64,000 nucleotides of DNA from Streptomyces caatingaensis (lineage in GTDB: Bacteria; Actinomycetota; Actinomycetes; Streptomycetales; Streptomycetaceae). A program made the translations under genes and the position numbers. The stretch covers positions 248,001 through 312,000 of the forward strand of contig NZ_LFXA01000002.1 of assembly GCF_001187435.1 (NCBI RefSeq). The letters run 5' to 3'. This document shows positions 7,495 to 16,419 of the stretch, piece by piece (position 1 is the first letter of the stretch; the number at the start of each line of letters is the position of its first letter). The notes under the pieces are model-generated. The model searched no databases and was not told where the DNA came from. It worked only from the letters and a program-made list of their open reading frames with translations.

Positions 7495-8613
7495 TCAGCG
7501 CCCGCGCGGGACACCGATGGTGGCGGTGGTCCTGGCTGGCGTCGGGGATGCGGCTGTCGCAGTGGGGGTGGCGCGTGTGGTGTGGCGCTGGTCGAGGAGA
7601 TCGGCCCAGATGTGCTCGCCGTGGGCGTGGGTGAGAGCGGCAATCTCTCCCACGCCGAGCCGAAGTTCGGCGAGATCGCGATGGAGCTGCTGGATGCGTG
7701 CGGCGATGGCGTCGAAGGAGGCGGTGAACTCACTGCGCAGCGGGCCCGGTCCGGTCTGGGCGGCGCGTACGGCGCTGTGACGGACCACTGCTTCCAGACC
7801 GGCAAGCGGGCCGGACCTCGGGTCGAGTGCTTCGTCGAGGACCGCGGCTACATCGTGCAGGTCCTCGGCGGAGGCAGCGCGGTGGACCAGCTCCGTCAGG
7901 ACCGCCGATCCCGGGGGCGCGGGTGCGGGCGGCGCGGGGGCACTGCGGAGGGAGACATGGGCCCCGAGAGCTCCGAGTTCAAGAACGACGGTGCGCAGCC
8001 TCTGGTCCCGTTCGGCTGGGCTGAGGGCGACGGGGAGGGCGAAGGTGTTGCCGTCGCGGGGGTCGGCATGGAATCCGGCGCGGTGCAGATGATCGATGGT
8101 CGCTGGGTGATCGGTTGTGGCGGTCAGGGAGCCGTCTGCCTGCCAGGCGAAATCCACCCGGGCCGTGCGCTTCACCGAAAGGTCCTGCTCCACGGCGGCT
8201 CTGCGGTGTACTTCGGCGAGTGCCTTGTCGTAGCGGGGCAGCAGGCGCCGGGCGACGGTGGCCGCGGCCCGGGCGGGATCAGCGCCCACCGTGATCCCGT
8301 TGGGCTCGGGTACGCCGCGGAAGAGGTGGTCGTCCAGTCCTGGTGGCGCGAGGGCGGCCACGATGAACTCGTTCTGGTTGAGGGGCCGGTCGATGACGTA
8401 CAGGCGCTTGCCGTCGGGGCCGGTGAGTACGGCGTCGTGGTTCAGGACGAACTCGGAGACAGCCCAATGGGCATGGGCCATGTCCCATAGCTCTTCAGCG
8501 ATGGGGAACTGGGCGGGGTAGTCGGGGTGCGGGTGGTACTGGCTGGTCCATGTGCCGGGCAGCCGCAGGGCGAGTGCGTCGGCGAACGCGGACAGATCAG
8601 CTCGGTGAGGCAA
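7495..8613 (-). CDS. Hypothetical protein of the conjugation accessory region
   Basis: The product is 372 residues. Residues 1-215 look globular with alternating strands and helices (WAVSEFVLNHDAVLTGPDG, LYVIDRPLNQNEFIVAAL, FAWQADGSLTATTDHP). Residues 240-340 look coiled and helical (FDAIAARIQQLHRDLAELR). The end is Thr/Pro-rich. The start was set at TTG 8613, which has GGAAAG 10 bp upstream and coincides with the beginning of protein-like composition; the longer frame upstream is a GC artefact. No family was recognised. Its place between paired helical genes and the channel genes suggests a role in the conjugation module, but that is inference. Confidence 0.6.
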   Translation of the reverse strand: MPHRADLSAFADALALRLPGTWTSQYHPHPDYPAQFPIAEELWDMAHAHWAVSEFVLNHDAVLTGPDGKRLYVIDRPLNQNEFIVAALAPPGLDDHLFRGVPEPNGITVGADPARAAATVARRLLPRYDKALAEVHRRAAVEQDLSVKRTARVDFAWQADGSLTATTDHPATIDHLHRAGFHADPRDGNTFALPVALSPAERDQRLRTVVLELGALGAHVSLRSAPAPPAPAPPGSAVLTELVHRAASAEDLHDVAAVLDEALDPRSGPLAGLEAVVRHSAVRAAQTGPGPLRSEFTASFDAIAARIQQLHRDLAELRLGVGEIAALTHAHGEHIWADLLDQRHTTRATPTATAASPTPARTTATIGVPRGR

Positions 8614-8653
8614 GAGGGAAGTTCTTTCCGGTGACGGGTGGTCGGTGGTGCGG

Positions 8654-9220
8654 TCAGGGGACCGGTCGGCGCAGAGGGGTGGTGGGAACGGACACCGGCG
8701 TGGGCGGCCGTTGGGCCTGCGCGATCGGGACGGTTCTGCGCGGGGCGGGCCGCCGTGGCGGCTGGGTGAGGTGACGGGTGTCGGATTCCAGCTGAGTGGC
8801 GGTGTCTTCCAGTGCTGTACGGGCTTCGTCCAGGCGGTCACCGATGACGTTCCATGCGGCCTGCTGGGCGTCGGCGAGGTCCGGCCCTGGCCGGCGCGTG
8901 GCGTGTTCCTGGAGGAAGGCGACCTGCCGGAGCGCTTCAGCCAGGTGACCCATGGCCTGTGACGTACCGGCTGCCGCGGTGGCGAGGGCGCCGGCACCGC
9001 GACGCTCGGCGCGGTCGGCGGAGGGCTCGCCGCTGAGGTTGTACAGCAGGGTGTTGGAGAGCATCTCCGTCATGCCGCCGAGGGCCTTCATCCGGGCACC
9101 GGCGGTGAAGGCCGCTGTCTCCGGCGTGTTGTGGGTGAACAGCGTGAGCCCGTTGGCCAGTTCGCGTATTTCCTGGGCGATAGTGTTGAGGTGGGCGGGG
9201 GTGCGAGGGTCAATGCGCAA
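8654..9220 (-). CDS. Small helical protein, paralogue of the next gene
   Basis: The product is 188 residues. Nearly all of residues 1-145 are predicted helical with heptad character (LNTIAQEIRELANGLTLFTH, then MGHLAEALRQVAFLQEHATR), followed by a basic Pro-rich tail. The pattern matches the neighbour at 9428-9991, including a GHL-(helix)-FL-E segment in the same place, so the two are probably ancient duplicates. The TTG start at 9220 follows GGAG with 8-bp spacing. Function is unknown. Confidence 0.6.
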   Translation of the reverse strand: MRIDPRTPAHLNTIAQEIRELANGLTLFTHNTPETAAFTAGARMKALGGMTEMLSNTLLYNLSGEPSADRAERRGAGALATAAAGTSQAMGHLAEALRQVAFLQEHATRRPGPDLADAQQAAWNVIGDRLDEARTALEDTATQLESDTRHLTQPPRRPAPRRTVPIAQAQRPPTPVSVPTTPLRRPVP

Positions 9221-9427
9221 CAGGATCGCTCCGGATGTCTGTACTGCCGTGGGTTCGTTTGGGGCTCAGCTGGGCCGACGATCTGGGGATCCAGGCAGCC
9301 AGGGGCCCGCTCGAGGGTGCGGGGAAGTCGCCGTATCGTCGGGGATCTCGATGCTGCAGCGACATTTGTGGTGTACCGGGCCCCTGGCCCGACCGCACCA
9401 TCGAGGGTGCGGGTGCGCGTTGCGATG

Positions 9428-9991
9428 TCAGCGGGACCGGCGGGACGCCTGCTCGGCAGACGGTGCCACGGCAGTGGGCACCACGTGTGACGGCGCGGCC
9501 AGGGCTCGGGCGGCAAGCGGGCGTGAGAGCTGGGTGGCGTTGCTGCGCAGCTGCCCGGCGGCCGTACGCAGAGTGCTGCCGGCTTGGTCGAGGTGGCTCT
9601 GGAGGGAAAGCTGCACGTCGTCTGGGGCGGGAGTGCGCGGGCCGGTGGCGGAGTGCCGAGTGTTCTCGTGGAGGAAGCCGAGATGGCCGATTACCTGGCT
9701 GAGGTGGGCGAGGGCGGTTCCGAGAGGTACTGCGCACTGGGTGAGTGCTGCTGTGCCGGAGCGCTCGGCGTGGCTGTACGCCGAGGGAGCCTCGGCCTCG
9801 TGGCGGCTACTGGTGGCCAGTTCTTCGCTGATCTCGGTCAGGACGTGGCCGGTGTTGGTGACCACTGTGTGGACGGCCGCGCTGATGTCGTCGCCTCGCC
9901 GCACACGCTCGGCCTGCGGAAGGTCGTCGAAGATCCTGTCGAGGCTCTGTGCGAGTCGCAGGAAGTAGTCGGGGCTGGTGATGTCAGGCAT
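9428..9991 (-). CDS. Small helical protein, paralogue of the preceding gene
   Basis: The product is 187 residues and almost entirely helical up to about residue 155 (YFLRLAQSLDRIFDDLPQAE, then LAHLSQVIGHLGFLHENTRH), with a basic tail. It resembles the protein at 8654-9220 in length, helix layout and the conserved GHLGFLHE/QVAFLQE segment. The ATG at 9991 lies 18 bp downstream of the VirB4-like ATPase stop, so it is probably co-transcribed with the channel genes. It could be a structural or chaperone-like conjugation accessory protein, but nothing in the sequence proves it. Confidence 0.6.
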   Translation of the reverse strand: MPDITSPDYFLRLAQSLDRIFDDLPQAERVRRGDDISAAVHTVVTNTGHVLTEISEELATSSRHEAEAPSAYSHAERSGTAALTQCAVPLGTALAHLSQVIGHLGFLHENTRHSATGPRTPAPDDVQLSLQSHLDQAGSTLRTAAGQLRSNATQLSRPLAARALAAPSHVVPTAVAPSAEQASRRSR

Positions 9992-10009
9992 GGTGAACTT
10001 ACGGACCTT

Positions 10010-11524
10010 TCAGTGCATGCGGGCGTCGGTGTCGAAGAGGGCCAGTTCCTGTGGGTGGAGCAGGTGCTGGACGATGAAGGAGCGGCCGGCGACTTTCCAT
10101 AGGCCGCGTCCGCGGTTGAGGTGGGCGATGGCCTGGGATTCGACGGAGGTCAGGCCCAGGAGTCCGGCTGCGGCGAGGACTTGGTCGGCTTCCTGGCGGT
10201 AGACGATGCGGGTGGAGCAGTCGGCGAGCAGGCCCTCGGCGAGTGCGCGTCCGCGCGAGCCGGCATCGCCGGCGGTGAGCAGGTCGGACAGGCGATGGAT
10301 GACCATGAGGTTGGCGATGCCCAGGCCGCGGGAGAGCTTCCACTGGGACTGCATGCGCTCGAGCAGGCCCGCGTGTCGCATCAGCCGCCACGCCTCGTCG
10401 TAGACGACCCACCTGCGGCCGCCGTTGGGGTCGGCGAGTGCGGACTCCATCCATGCGGAGGCGCAGGTCATGGCGAGGACGAGCCCGGTGTCGTCGCCGG
10501 AGCCGCCGAGACGGGAGAGGTCGATGGTGAGCATCGGGCTGCGCGGGTCGAAGACCACGGTGGAAGGGGCGTCGAACATCCCGGCCAGGTCGCCGTGAAC
10601 GAGGCGGCGCATGGCGTGGGCGAGGTCGCGGGCGGCGTCGCCGAGGCGGCCGGAGAGTTCGCCGCCGGCGATGTCGAGCAGGCCGGGGTTGTTGAGGGTG
10701 GCGGCGATGTCGCCGAGGAGCGGGGTCCGGCCACTCTGGGCGGCGTGGGTGACGACGCAGTCGAGGGCGACGTCGAGCGCGGTGTGCTCCATCGGCAGCA
10801 GGTCCCGGCCGAGGACGGTGCGGGCCAGGGAGCCGAGGAGCATCAGCCGTCGCTTGCGGACCTCGCTGGCCCAGTCCTCCGCGGTCACGCCGTCGGGTTG
10901 CGGGGGTGCGTCGAGGGGGTTGAGTTTGCCGGGCAGGCCGGGGCCGAGCGCGATGGTCGTGCCGCCCAGCGCGGCCGAGACCGCTGTCCATTCGCCCTTG
11001 GGGTCGCAGGGGACGTAGATCCGGTATCCGAAGGCCACGCTGCGCAGGGCGAAGCTCTTGGCCAGTGCCGATTTGCCCATGCCGATGACGCCGGCGAGGA
11101 GCACGTTGGGGTTGGTGAAGCCGTCGAGTTTCCCGTACAGCGCGAACGGGTCGAAGGTGAAGGATGCTTCGGCGTGGACGTCGCGGCCGATGTAGGTGCC
11201 TTCGGCGCCGAGGCCGCCTTCGGCGAGGAAGGGGTAGGCGCCGGCGACGGTTGCGGTGGTCATGCGGTGGGCGGGCAGGGACAGCTTCCCGCCGCGGGCT
11301 GAGGCCGGTCCCGGGCGGCCGCTGGCCGGGTACTGCGGCATCGGCCCCTGGTCGTCCGTCCGGCCGCGGCGGTGGGCGGGGGCGGGGGCGGCCTTGCGGG
11401 CTCTGTTGCGGGCGGAGTGCAGCTGCTGGCGGTCGGCGCGGCGTCGGGCCCGGTCGCGGGTGTGGGGAGTGAAGAGCGGGGACGCGCTGGCGCGGCGGGC
11501 GGTGCGGGCGGGCCGGTGGTTCAT
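10010..11524 (-). CDS. VirB4/TraC-like conjugative transfer ATPase
   Basis: The product is 504 residues. After a basic, probably unstructured head of about 85 residues comes the motor domain: Walker A GVIGMGKSALA at 145-155, a Walker B-like VVYDEAW about 240 residues later, and the downstream segment VIHRLSDLLTAGD typical of VirB4/HerA ATPases. VirB4 is the conserved energising ATPase of type IV secretion channels and sits on the cytoplasmic face of the membrane. The protein is shorter than Gram-negative VirB4 (about 800 residues) because the N-terminal region is absent. The SCO6880-like gene upstream may supply part of that role. ATG start at 11524. Confidence 0.85.
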   Translation of the reverse strand: MNHRPARTARRASASPLFTPHTRDRARRRADRQQLHSARNRARKAAPAPAHRRGRTDDQGPMPQYPASGRPGPASARGGKLSLPAHRMTTATVAGAYPFLAEGGLGAEGTYIGRDVHAEASFTFDPFALYGKLDGFTNPNVLLAGVIGMGKSALAKSFALRSVAFGYRIYVPCDPKGEWTAVSAALGGTTIALGPGLPGKLNPLDAPPQPDGVTAEDWASEVRKRRLMLLGSLARTVLGRDLLPMEHTALDVALDCVVTHAAQSGRTPLLGDIAATLNNPGLLDIAGGELSGRLGDAARDLAHAMRRLVHGDLAGMFDAPSTVVFDPRSPMLTIDLSRLGGSGDDTGLVLAMTCASAWMESALADPNGGRRWVVYDEAWRLMRHAGLLERMQSQWKLSRGLGIANLMVIHRLSDLLTAGDAGSRGRALAEGLLADCSTRIVYRQEADQVLAAAGLLGLTSVESQAIAHLNRGRGLWKVAGRSFIVQHLLHPQELALFDTDARMH

Positions 11525-11560
11525 CGGGTGGGGTGCTCGGCTTTCGGCGGGGGAACGGTC

Positions 11561-12043
11561 TCAGCTGGTGCGGTGGCGGGCGTGACCGTGGAGGGGCGAG
11601 TGCAGGTCGGCGGGAGTGGTCTCGTGCCGGACGAGGGTGCTGGTGCGCAGGTGGCGCAGGCAGATCGTCAGGAACGGCGGCCCGGTGGGGTCGATGTCCT
11701 GCTGGCAGGTGTCGTCCTGCGGCGTGTCCGGGGCGGGTGCGGGGGTGCGGGGAGCTTGGTGGAAGGCATCGTGGAGGTGTTCGCCGGCCTGCCACAGGCG
11801 GGTGCGGGCCGTCGCGAAGTGGCTGCTCTGGGCGGGGCGTTCGCTGCGGGTCTGCTCGGCGAGTCGGCCGAGGAGGGCGTGGAGGGCGGTGAGGTGGGCG
11901 TGGAGGGCGTCCACCTGGGCTCGGGTTGCCGGGCGGCTGCCGGGGGGTGAGGTGGTGGCGCGGGTGTGGTGGCGGATGCCGGCGGTGGCTGCGGTGAGGT
12001 AGGCGAGCGGCTCGTTGCTGGTGAGCGGGGACGGAGGCGTCAC
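11561..12043 (-). CDS. Hypothetical protein between channel genes
   Basis: The product is 160 residues. A helical central part (QVDALHAHLTALHALLGRLA, then ARTRLWQAGEHLHDAFHQ) is flanked by Pro/Thr-rich segments. The C-terminus has two cysteines and the segment FLTICLRHLRT. The GTG at 12043 was chosen because AGGA lies 10 bp upstream and only 32 bp separate it from the upstream stop. It lies between the SCO6880-like and VirB4-like genes, so it is probably part of the same transcription unit. Function is unknown. Confidence 0.55.
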   Translation of the reverse strand: MTPPSPLTSNEPLAYLTAATAGIRHHTRATTSPPGSRPATRAQVDALHAHLTALHALLGRLAEQTRSERPAQSSHFATARTRLWQAGEHLHDAFHQAPRTPAPAPDTPQDDTCQQDIDPTGPPFLTICLRHLRTSTLVRHETTPADLHSPLHGHARHRTS

Positions 12044-12075
12044 GAGAGGGTGGTCCTTCCTGCGGCTTGCGGGTG

Positions 12076-13545
12076 TTACAGGGCGGTGCGGGCGAGCGGC
12101 AGGGCGGCGGTGGCGAACGCGTCGGGCTGCTGGTACGTCAGGCGGCGCAGGTCGACCTGGGCGGAGACAGCGGCGGTTTCGATCTGTGCGCAGGCGGCGT
12201 CGAGTTGGTCGTCGCTGTCGGCGGAGATGGTGAGCAGGCCGGTAAGGGCGACGTCGGCGTGGCCGGCGATCAGCTGCCGCTCGCGCTGCTTGACGTCCGC
12301 GTACTCGACGCTGTCTTCCTCGTTGTCGACCTGGCCCTTGCGCTGGCGCTCGGCCGCGTCCGCGATGATCGTGGCCTTGCGGCGCTGGACGTCCTTCAGC
12401 GCGGCCTCGAGCTGCTGGGGCACGTAGATGAGGGAGAAGGAGCGGCGTACCCCGGCGGAGAACAGCACGGTGTGGAGGAATCCGGCGCCGACTTCGGTGC
12501 GGGGCCAGTTCTCGACCCAGTAGGTGGCGTGGTGGGCGCTGTCGGTGATGACCCGGTCGGTTTCCTCGACCTGGACGACGGGACCGGCGGCGGCCGGGTC
12601 GGCTTCGGCGCGGCCGGTGGGCGACCACTGCTGGAGGGCGGAGAGGGCCTTGGGGTCGTAGGCGGTGCGGATGACCGCGGCGATCTCGCGGGCGTCCAGC
12701 CAGCCGGTGACGGTGAGTCCCGCGTTGCGGGCGGCCTGGGTGAGGGTGGCGGTGGTCTGCTGCAGCACGGTGAAACCGCCCGGCAGTCCGCCGCCGGCCT
12801 GCGAGATCAGCCGGCGGGCGGCCTTCATGTCGAGGGAGATGGCCAGGTATGCCTCGTGGGGTGCTGCGGCCGGGCCGGCGGCGGCGACGAGCTCGGCGTA
12901 GACGGTGCCGGCGACCGGAGCCTGGGGGTGACCGTGTTCGTTCCAGTGCCGGGTGAGAGCGTCACCGGAGTCGGGGACGGTGCGCTCGAGGACCTGGATG
13001 GTCTTGATGTGCCCGGTGCGGGCCAGGCCGGCGAGGGTGCGGCCCCAGCCGGAGACGTTGGCGTTCTGGGTGGCGGGGTCGAGAAGGGCGAAGGCCCGGC
13101 TGGAGATGCGGGCGACGGCGGTCATGGTGCCCGCGCGCGGGTCGTGGACCGCGGCGAGCTGCCGGTCGGGGGAGGTGAACACCCGCAACGAGGCATCGGT
13201 GCCCGGCAGATGGAGCAGGCCCTCGGTGCGGGGGCGGGTGGAGGGACGGGAGAACCACATGTGCTGTCCTCGGGCGCGGCGGATGGAGTAGCGGGTGATG
13301 ACCGGGGCCCAGTCGATGAGCGAGCGTCCGCCCCGGCGGACGAAGACCAGCGCGGCGATGGCCAGCCACAGCGGCGTGAGGGCGAAGGCGCCGGTGAGGC
13401 CGGTGCTCACGACGATGAGCATCAAGAAGGCGAGCGTGGAAGCGGTGAGGGTGAGCTGGGGCAGGGAGAGCCCGAGCAGGATGCCGCGGCGACTTCGGTG
13501 CGGGAATTTCACCGTCACCGGCACAGCGGCGGAGTGATCAGACAT
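12076..13545 (-). CDS. SCO6880-like (PrgI-type) conjugation membrane protein
   Basis: The product is 489 residues. Two adjacent hydrophobic segments at residues about 30-75 (LTLTASTLAFLMLIVVSTGL, then FALTPLWLAIAALVFV) are followed by a large soluble domain. This is the layout of the actinobacterial SCO6880 family, which replaces the VirB3 part and the N-terminal part of VirB4 in these systems. No Walker motif is present. The position just upstream of the VirB4-like ATPase agrees. The start at 13545 (MSDHS) was chosen over the TTG at 13590 because the added residues look unrelated to a protein. No strong ribosome-binding site was seen, which leaves the exact start uncertain. Confidence 0.78.
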   Translation of the reverse strand: MSDHSAAVPVTVKFPHRSRRGILLGLSLPQLTLTASTLAFLMLIVVSTGLTGAFALTPLWLAIAALVFVRRGGRSLIDWAPVITRYSIRRARGQHMWFSRPSTRPRTEGLLHLPGTDASLRVFTSPDRQLAAVHDPRAGTMTAVARISSRAFALLDPATQNANVSGWGRTLAGLARTGHIKTIQVLERTVPDSGDALTRHWNEHGHPQAPVAGTVYAELVAAAGPAAAPHEAYLAISLDMKAARRLISQAGGGLPGGFTVLQQTTATLTQAARNAGLTVTGWLDAREIAAVIRTAYDPKALSALQQWSPTGRAEADPAAAGPVVQVEETDRVITDSAHHATYWVENWPRTEVGAGFLHTVLFSAGVRRSFSLIYVPQQLEAALKDVQRRKATIIADAAERQRKGQVDNEEDSVEYADVKQRERQLIAGHADVALTGLLTISADSDDQLDAACAQIETAAVSAQVDLRRLTYQQPDAFATAALPLARTAL

Positions 13546-13612
13546 ACAAATGGGGGCCGTTCTGGAAGTGCAGGGGGCACGACGAAGCAAGAGGTGGCGT
13601 GGCCGGGTGGGG

Positions 13613-13665
13613 CCCCCGGGGCACCCGCCGCCGCAGTGGACTGGGTCGGCGGGTGCCCCAGGGGG
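13613..13665 (-). terminator. Strong GC hairpin between two channel genes
   Basis: The left arm at 13613-13630 (CCCCCGGGGCACCCGCCG) pairs with 13647-13665 with one bulged base, across a 16-nt loop. No U-run follows. It lies between the TrbL/VirB6-like gene and the SCO6880-like gene, both leftward. It could be a partial terminator, a processing or stabilising hairpin that sets the ratio of the two products, or both. Confidence 0.6.
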
Positions 13666-13679
13666 TGGGGGACGGTGGG

Positions 13680-15143
13680 TCAGCTGCCGGTCGCGGGAGG
13701 CGACGGCGGGGCGGCCGTCTCGCCGGACCGGGTGGCGGGCTGTGGCCTGGGCGTGGAGACCGCGGGACCCTGCGGAGTCGGGGCTGGCGGTCCCTGCCCG
13801 ATCAGACCGGAGCCGGAGGCCAGACTCGCTCCCGGCTGGCTACCCGCGGCCATGAGGCCGGACTGCTGCGCCGGCATGCCGTTGCCCTGGCCCGTCAGTC
13901 GGCCGGACTGCGGGGAGGAGGATCCGCTGTCGTCCGCGGCGAACCGCGGGGGAGGCGTGGGCGTCGGCTCGTCGCCCGAGCCGCCCTCGCCGTGGCTCCC
14001 GGAAGATCCCGACCCGGGACCGGACGTCCCGCTGCTCGTTCCCGAACCGGAGTCGTTATCCGAATCCGAGTTGGAACCTGATCCGGAGCTGGAGGGAGCT
14101 GCCTTGGCCAGCAGCTGGCCGGGGACCTGCGGCGGGCCCTGCGGGGCTGCCGCGGCCAGAGCGGCACCGCCGCCACCTCCGGCCGACATGGCCATGGCCT
14201 TGCGGCCGACGCCCTGGGCGGTACGGGACGCAGCCGCCATACCGGCGCCGCCGGAACGGTGGAGGTCCTCGCCGTGACCATCAGCGGCCCAGTGCACGAA
14301 CCGGTACGTGATGTACGGGCACAGCAGCACCATGACCATCACGACGATGCCGGCCATCGCATCGGAGACGGCGGCGAGCCCGTCCTTCGCATCGGTCTTG
14401 CCCATGGCGGAGACACCCAGCAGGAAGACGATCGTCATCAAGAGCTTCGAGACCACGAGCGTCGCGGTGGCTTCGATCCAGCCCTTGCGCCACCGCTTGG
14501 CGACCTCCCAGCCGCCGCCCGCGCCGGCGAAGCAGGCGAGGGTGACCAGGACGAGGATGCCGACCTTGCGGACCATCATCACGCACCAGTAGAGGAACGC
14601 TCCGATGGCGGCGCCGATCGCCACGAACGTCGGTACCAGCCACCCCAGTTCGTACATGCCGCCGTACTGGGAGACCTTGATCATGCGGCGGACGGAGTCC
14701 GCGATCGAGGAGTGCCCGGCCTTGAACAGGCCGTCCGATAGTGCGTCGACGACGGTGAGGGCGACTGTGGTGAACGCGATGGCGCCGAAGGCGAACATCA
14801 CGCCGACCAGCGTGCCGCTGAGCGCCTGGCTCAACGCCTGGCCGTCTCGTTTCCAGGCGGCTCGCACCAGCTGCATACAGAACGTGCCGACGATCACCAG
14901 GAGGGCGATCGGCAGGATCAGTTCGTAGTTGTCTCTGAACCATCCTGCGTTGAGATCGACCTTGGTGGTGGTGTCGACGGCCTTGGCGGCCAGGTCGGCC
15001 GCCGAGGCCGCGAGTTCGCCGACGCTCTTGGCGATCCACGCGCCGAGACCCTCGGTGATGGACTTGCCGGGGTCGGCGACGAAATCGATCGCGTCGACCG
15101 CCTTGCAGACGTTGTCCACCAGCGGGAGATTGCAGAAGCCCAC
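13680..15143 (-). CDS. TrbL/VirB6-like polytopic conjugation protein
   Basis: The product is 487 residues. Residues 1-285 contain a predicted amphipathic N-terminus and about six membrane segments (for example LILPIALLVIVGTFCMQLV, GILVLVTLACFAGAGGG, VVMVMVLLCPYITYRFV). This is the TrbL/VirB6 arrangement that forms the inner-membrane part of the secretion channel. The last 170 residues are a low-complexity Gly/Ser/Asp/Pro tail that probably extends to the cell exterior or is disordered. The GTG at 15143 has AAGGAGG 9 bp upstream. It is flanked by other channel genes in the same direction. Confidence 0.8.
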   Translation of the reverse strand: MGFCNLPLVDNVCKAVDAIDFVADPGKSITEGLGAWIAKSVGELAASAADLAAKAVDTTTKVDLNAGWFRDNYELILPIALLVIVGTFCMQLVRAAWKRDGQALSQALSGTLVGVMFAFGAIAFTTVALTVVDALSDGLFKAGHSSIADSVRRMIKVSQYGGMYELGWLVPTFVAIGAAIGAFLYWCVMMVRKVGILVLVTLACFAGAGGGWEVAKRWRKGWIEATATLVVSKLLMTIVFLLGVSAMGKTDAKDGLAAVSDAMAGIVVMVMVLLCPYITYRFVHWAADGHGEDLHRSGGAGMAAASRTAQGVGRKAMAMSAGGGGGAALAAAAPQGPPQVPGQLLAKAAPSSSGSGSNSDSDNDSGSGTSSGTSGPGSGSSGSHGEGGSGDEPTPTPPPRFAADDSGSSSPQSGRLTGQGNGMPAQQSGLMAAGSQPGASLASGSGLIGQGPPAPTPQGPAVSTPRPQPATRSGETAAPPSPPATGS

Positions 15144-15174
15144 AGGTATTTACCTCCTTCCTGCTGGGCGTGGG

Positions 15175-15879
15175 TCAGGGGGCGACGCGGGGGGAGACCC
15201 CGGACAGGGCGCAGTTGCGGTCGGGGCGGCACTGGACGGCGAGCGTGATCGCCCGGCCCTCGGCGCCGGCTCCGCCGCCGCGCCAGGAGATGGACTGCTT
15301 GCCGCTGACGGTGACCACGTAGACGTACGCCTCGGTGATGGCGCCGGGGTTGTCGCCGAGCGCCTTCGTGAACGCCTGCGGCATGTGTCCTTCGGCGATC
15401 TTCGCGGTGGCGTACTGGCCGTTGTCGTGCATCCGTGACCACAGCGTCGGGTCGGGGACCTGCGAGGCCACCGAGTCCCAGTCGGTGTACTTCGACTCCT
15501 TCGTCATCCATGCCTTTAGCCCGGCTAGGTGCTGCGGCTGGGTGGCCTGGCGGGTGTCGTAGGACCACAGGGCACCGGCAGCGGCCTTGGCGAACTCCAC
15601 CGGGTCATGGGTGGACGGCGGCTTCGGCACGGCGCCGCTGCCCTCACCGTCGGCCGAGGCTGTCGGCGAGGGGCTGCTGCTCGCGGAGACTGGAGGGGGC
15701 GAGGTGGCGGGCTTGTCGGTGTCGGTGGTGAGGTAGGCGGTCAGCCCGGCCGCACCGGCCAGGACCGCCAGGGCCGCGATGCCGGCGGCCAGGCGCCGGT
15801 TCATCGACCACGAGGCCGTCCGCGAGGTCAGCGCGGCGAAGCGTGGGGTGCGCGGGCGCTTGAAGTGACGTTTCGGCAT
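15175..15879 (-). CDS. Membrane-anchored conjugation protein (VirB8/TcpC-like position)
   Basis: The product is 234 residues. A basic cytoplasmic head (about 30 residues) leads into one membrane segment (LAAGIAALAVLAGAAGLTAY), then a Ser/Pro/Thr linker and an extracytoplasmic domain of about 150 residues. The topology matches VirB8/TcpC-type proteins. The sequence (EFAKAAAGALWSYDTR, then SRMHDNGQYATAKIAEGHMP) supports a conjugal-transfer protein but not a firm family. Its ATG overlaps the stop of the upstream gene as TAATG, so the two are translationally coupled. Confidence 0.7.
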   Translation of the reverse strand: MPKRHFKRPRTPRFAALTSRTASWSMNRRLAAGIAALAVLAGAAGLTAYLTTDTDKPATSPPPVSASSSPSPTASADGEGSGAVPKPPSTHDPVEFAKAAAGALWSYDTRQATQPQHLAGLKAWMTKESKYTDWDSVASQVPDPTLWSRMHDNGQYATAKIAEGHMPQAFTKALGDNPGAITEAYVYVVTVSGKQSISWRGGGAGAEGRAITLAVQCRPDRNCALSGVSPRVAP

Positions 15880-16187
15880 TAGTGGACCTGCGTCCCGAGC
15901 GTGCTGAAGAACGACACGATGCCGTTGGCGGCGCCGAGGCCGAGCGCGCAGCCGGCGCTCACGACCGCGCCCTTCTTCCCGTTGGCTTCGGCCTGGTGGC
16001 CGCCGGTGTAGTGGCCCCAGGCCCACACGGCCAGGCTCACGGCCAGGGCGCCGACGATCGCGATGATCGCGAAGAGGTTGATCGAGGAGATGACGTCCTT
16101 CAGGACGGACAGGCCCGGAAGCCCGCCCTCCTTCGGGCTGATGCCCGGGTTGTAGGCGAGGTAGCGGACATGGTCGAGCGTGGGCAC
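15879..16187 (-). CDS. Small two-helix membrane protein (DUF6112-like)
   Basis: The product is 102 residues with two membrane segments (NLFAIIAIVGALAVSLAVWA, then AVVSAGCALGLGAANGIVSF) separated by a glycine- and lysine-rich loop. Small proteins of this kind occupy the VirB2 or VirB3 position in actinobacterial T4SS loci and are listed as DUF6112 from memory. The GTG at 16187 has AAGGAG at 16195-16200. The stop overlaps the next ATG (TAATG). It could be the pilin-like or channel-lining subunit, which is inference. Confidence 0.7.
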   Translation of the reverse strand: MPTLDHVRYLAYNPGISPKEGGLPGLSVLKDVISSINLFAIIAIVGALAVSLAVWAWGHYTGGHQAEANGKKGAVVSAGCALGLGAANGIVSFFSTLGTQVH

Positions 16188-16419
16188 AGACGAGCTCCTT
16201 GCGGGCACGCCGAAACGGCATGCGAAAGCGACGAAAGAACAGGGGGAGAGGGGAGGCGAGCGCCTCGGAGAGGGGGAAATACCGCAGTGGGCTACAGGTG
16301 CAGATCTCGGCCCGCTTGCCGGAAGGGGCGGTCGCCGACGTGATCTGCTTCCCTGGCGCAGGGGTCGTGCCCTGGGTATGGGGGCCGAGCGGCGTCGGAG
16401 AAAGAGGCTTGCGCTGCGA

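Noticed and set aside
9999..11795. A 598-codon minus-strand frame overlapping the VirB4-like gene
   Set aside because: It is almost entirely Pro/Arg, a frame-shifted shadow of the ATPase gene.
12067..14277. A 736-codon plus-strand open frame opposite the SCO6880-like and TrbL-like genes
   Set aside because: Its Gly/Ala/Arg/Val composition is that of an antisense frame in GC-rich DNA, while the minus strand encodes recognisable membrane and conjugation proteins.
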